Source: Cyanobacteria bacterium K_DeepCast_35m_m2_023 (GTDB lineage: Bacteria; Cyanobacteriota; Cyanobacteriia; PCC-6307; Cyanobiaceae). Taken from it: a stretch of DNA of 6,377 nt. Positions within the stretch are counted from its first letter, which is position 1. Each line of letters opens with the position of its first letter. Below the pieces are notes generated by a model. It did not search any database, had not been told where the DNA came from, and saw only the letters and a list, made by a program, of their open reading frames with translations. Position numbers and translations under genes: made by a program. The stretch is taken from the NCBI GenBank assembly GCA_016882345.1, contig VGQR01000119.1, positions 1 to 6,377 on the forward strand. The letters run 5' to 3'. Positions 6,073 through 6,377 of the stretch are shown piece by piece.

Positions 6073-6377
6073 ATGGCCAACCTCACCATCCGCAACCTCG
6101 ACGAGCGCACCAAAGCGCAGCTGCGCATTCAGGCCGCCCGCCACGGACGCTCGATGGAGGAGGAAGCGCGCACGATCCTTCGCAGCGCCATCGAAGTCCG
6201 GCAGCCTGTCGCTGGAGGCAAGGGCCTGGGCAGTCGCATCCATGAGCACTTCGCCCAGCTCGGTGGCGTGGAGCTGGAGCTGCCTGCACGCTCCTCCCTG
6301 CCGATCCCCGCTCAGTTCGCGGGCGAAGTGGACGTGGAAACCTCAAGAGATCGAACGTCACCGGAGAAGAGACCGCT
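6073..6377 (+). CDS. FitA/StbC-type ribbon-helix-helix antitoxin, 3' end beyond window
   Basis: The visible 101 codons begin MANLTIRNLDERTKAQL, the DNA-binding strand and first helix of the ribbon-helix-helix fold. GRSMEEEARTILRSAI (25-40) is the second helix and a hallmark of the FitA/VapB (StbC) group. Residues 51-70 (GLGSRIHEHF and LGGVELEL) match the C-terminal segment that covers the active site of the partner PIN-domain RNase; Neisseria FitA has a similar GGVELE. Such antitoxins neutralise a VapC/FitB toxin normally encoded directly downstream and repress their own promoter. Usual length is about 75-85 residues. Here the frame stays open past the expected end near residue 83 (PAQFAG), continuing as a charged tail (EVDVETSRDRTSPEKRP) to the window edge, with no PIN toxin start in any forward frame. 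Either this is a natural extension or the stop and toxin junction have been altered. Confidence 0.85.
   Translation, partial: MANLTIRNLDERTKAQLRIQAARHGRSMEEEARTILRSAIEVRQPVAGGKGLGSRIHEHFAQLGGVELELPARSSLPIPAQFAGEVDVETSRDRTSPEKRP

Noticed and set aside
5800..6249. 149-residue minus-strand frame across the gap and antitoxin
   Set aside because: It runs antisense over the ribbon-helix-helix antitoxin, which has a good ribosome binding site and clear family motifs. The translation has no recognisable pattern.
1..6377. CRISPR array, tRNA/rRNA gene or complete insertion sequence
   Set aside because: I saw no regularly spaced repeats, no tRNA-like cloverleaf and no transposase motif on either strand.

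Overview
The window looks like a GC-rich bacterial chromosome, and my best guess is a freshwater picocyanobacterium of the Synechococcus/Cyanobium type. The grounds are the gene style (a long MscS channel with a signal peptide, and a CNNM/CorC-family transporter) and the hexamer CGATCG. CGATCG is the core of the cyanobacterial HIP1 octamer and occurs at 347, 1623, 2003, 4381, 4937 and 5002. Five of these six sites match 7 of the 8 HIP1 bases, but the full octamer is absent. The assignment is therefore moderate; a proteobacterial host is not excluded.

Layout from left to right. Positions 1-360 (+) hold the 3' end of a class II glutamine amidotransferase gene of the YafJ/EgtC type. Its stop overlaps by 4 nt the ATG of a badly decayed chromate transporter gene (chrA pseudogene, 357-683), which carries a frameshift and at least one large internal deletion. 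After a 110-base spacer comes an intact 721-residue MscS-type mechanosensitive channel (794-2959, +). Its cytoplasmic C-terminal domain appears to be tandemly duplicated. Tail to tail with it, across a 30-base gap, lies a 414-residue secreted protein of unknown function (2990-4234, -). A 76-base divergent region separates this from a 444-residue CNNM/CorC (HlyC) family membrane transporter with a CBS pair (4311-5645, +), which appears to start at TTG. A gap of about 430 bases follows, with no convincing intact gene, a long-armed inverted repeat around the transporter stop, and one coding-like 40-codon fragment. The window ends inside a FitA/StbC-type ribbon-helix-helix antitoxin gene (6073 to the edge, +), preceded by a perfect 7-bp inverted repeat that could be its operator.

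The genes do not form one obvious pathway. The two intact membrane proteins both concern ion or osmotic balance, but they are separated by an opposing gene and there is no sign of an operon. I found no convincing new biological system. The points most worth a second look are the duplicated MscS cytoplasmic domain, the step-by-step decay of chrA, the uncharacterised secreted protein, and the antitoxin whose frame runs past its usual end with no toxin start in view.
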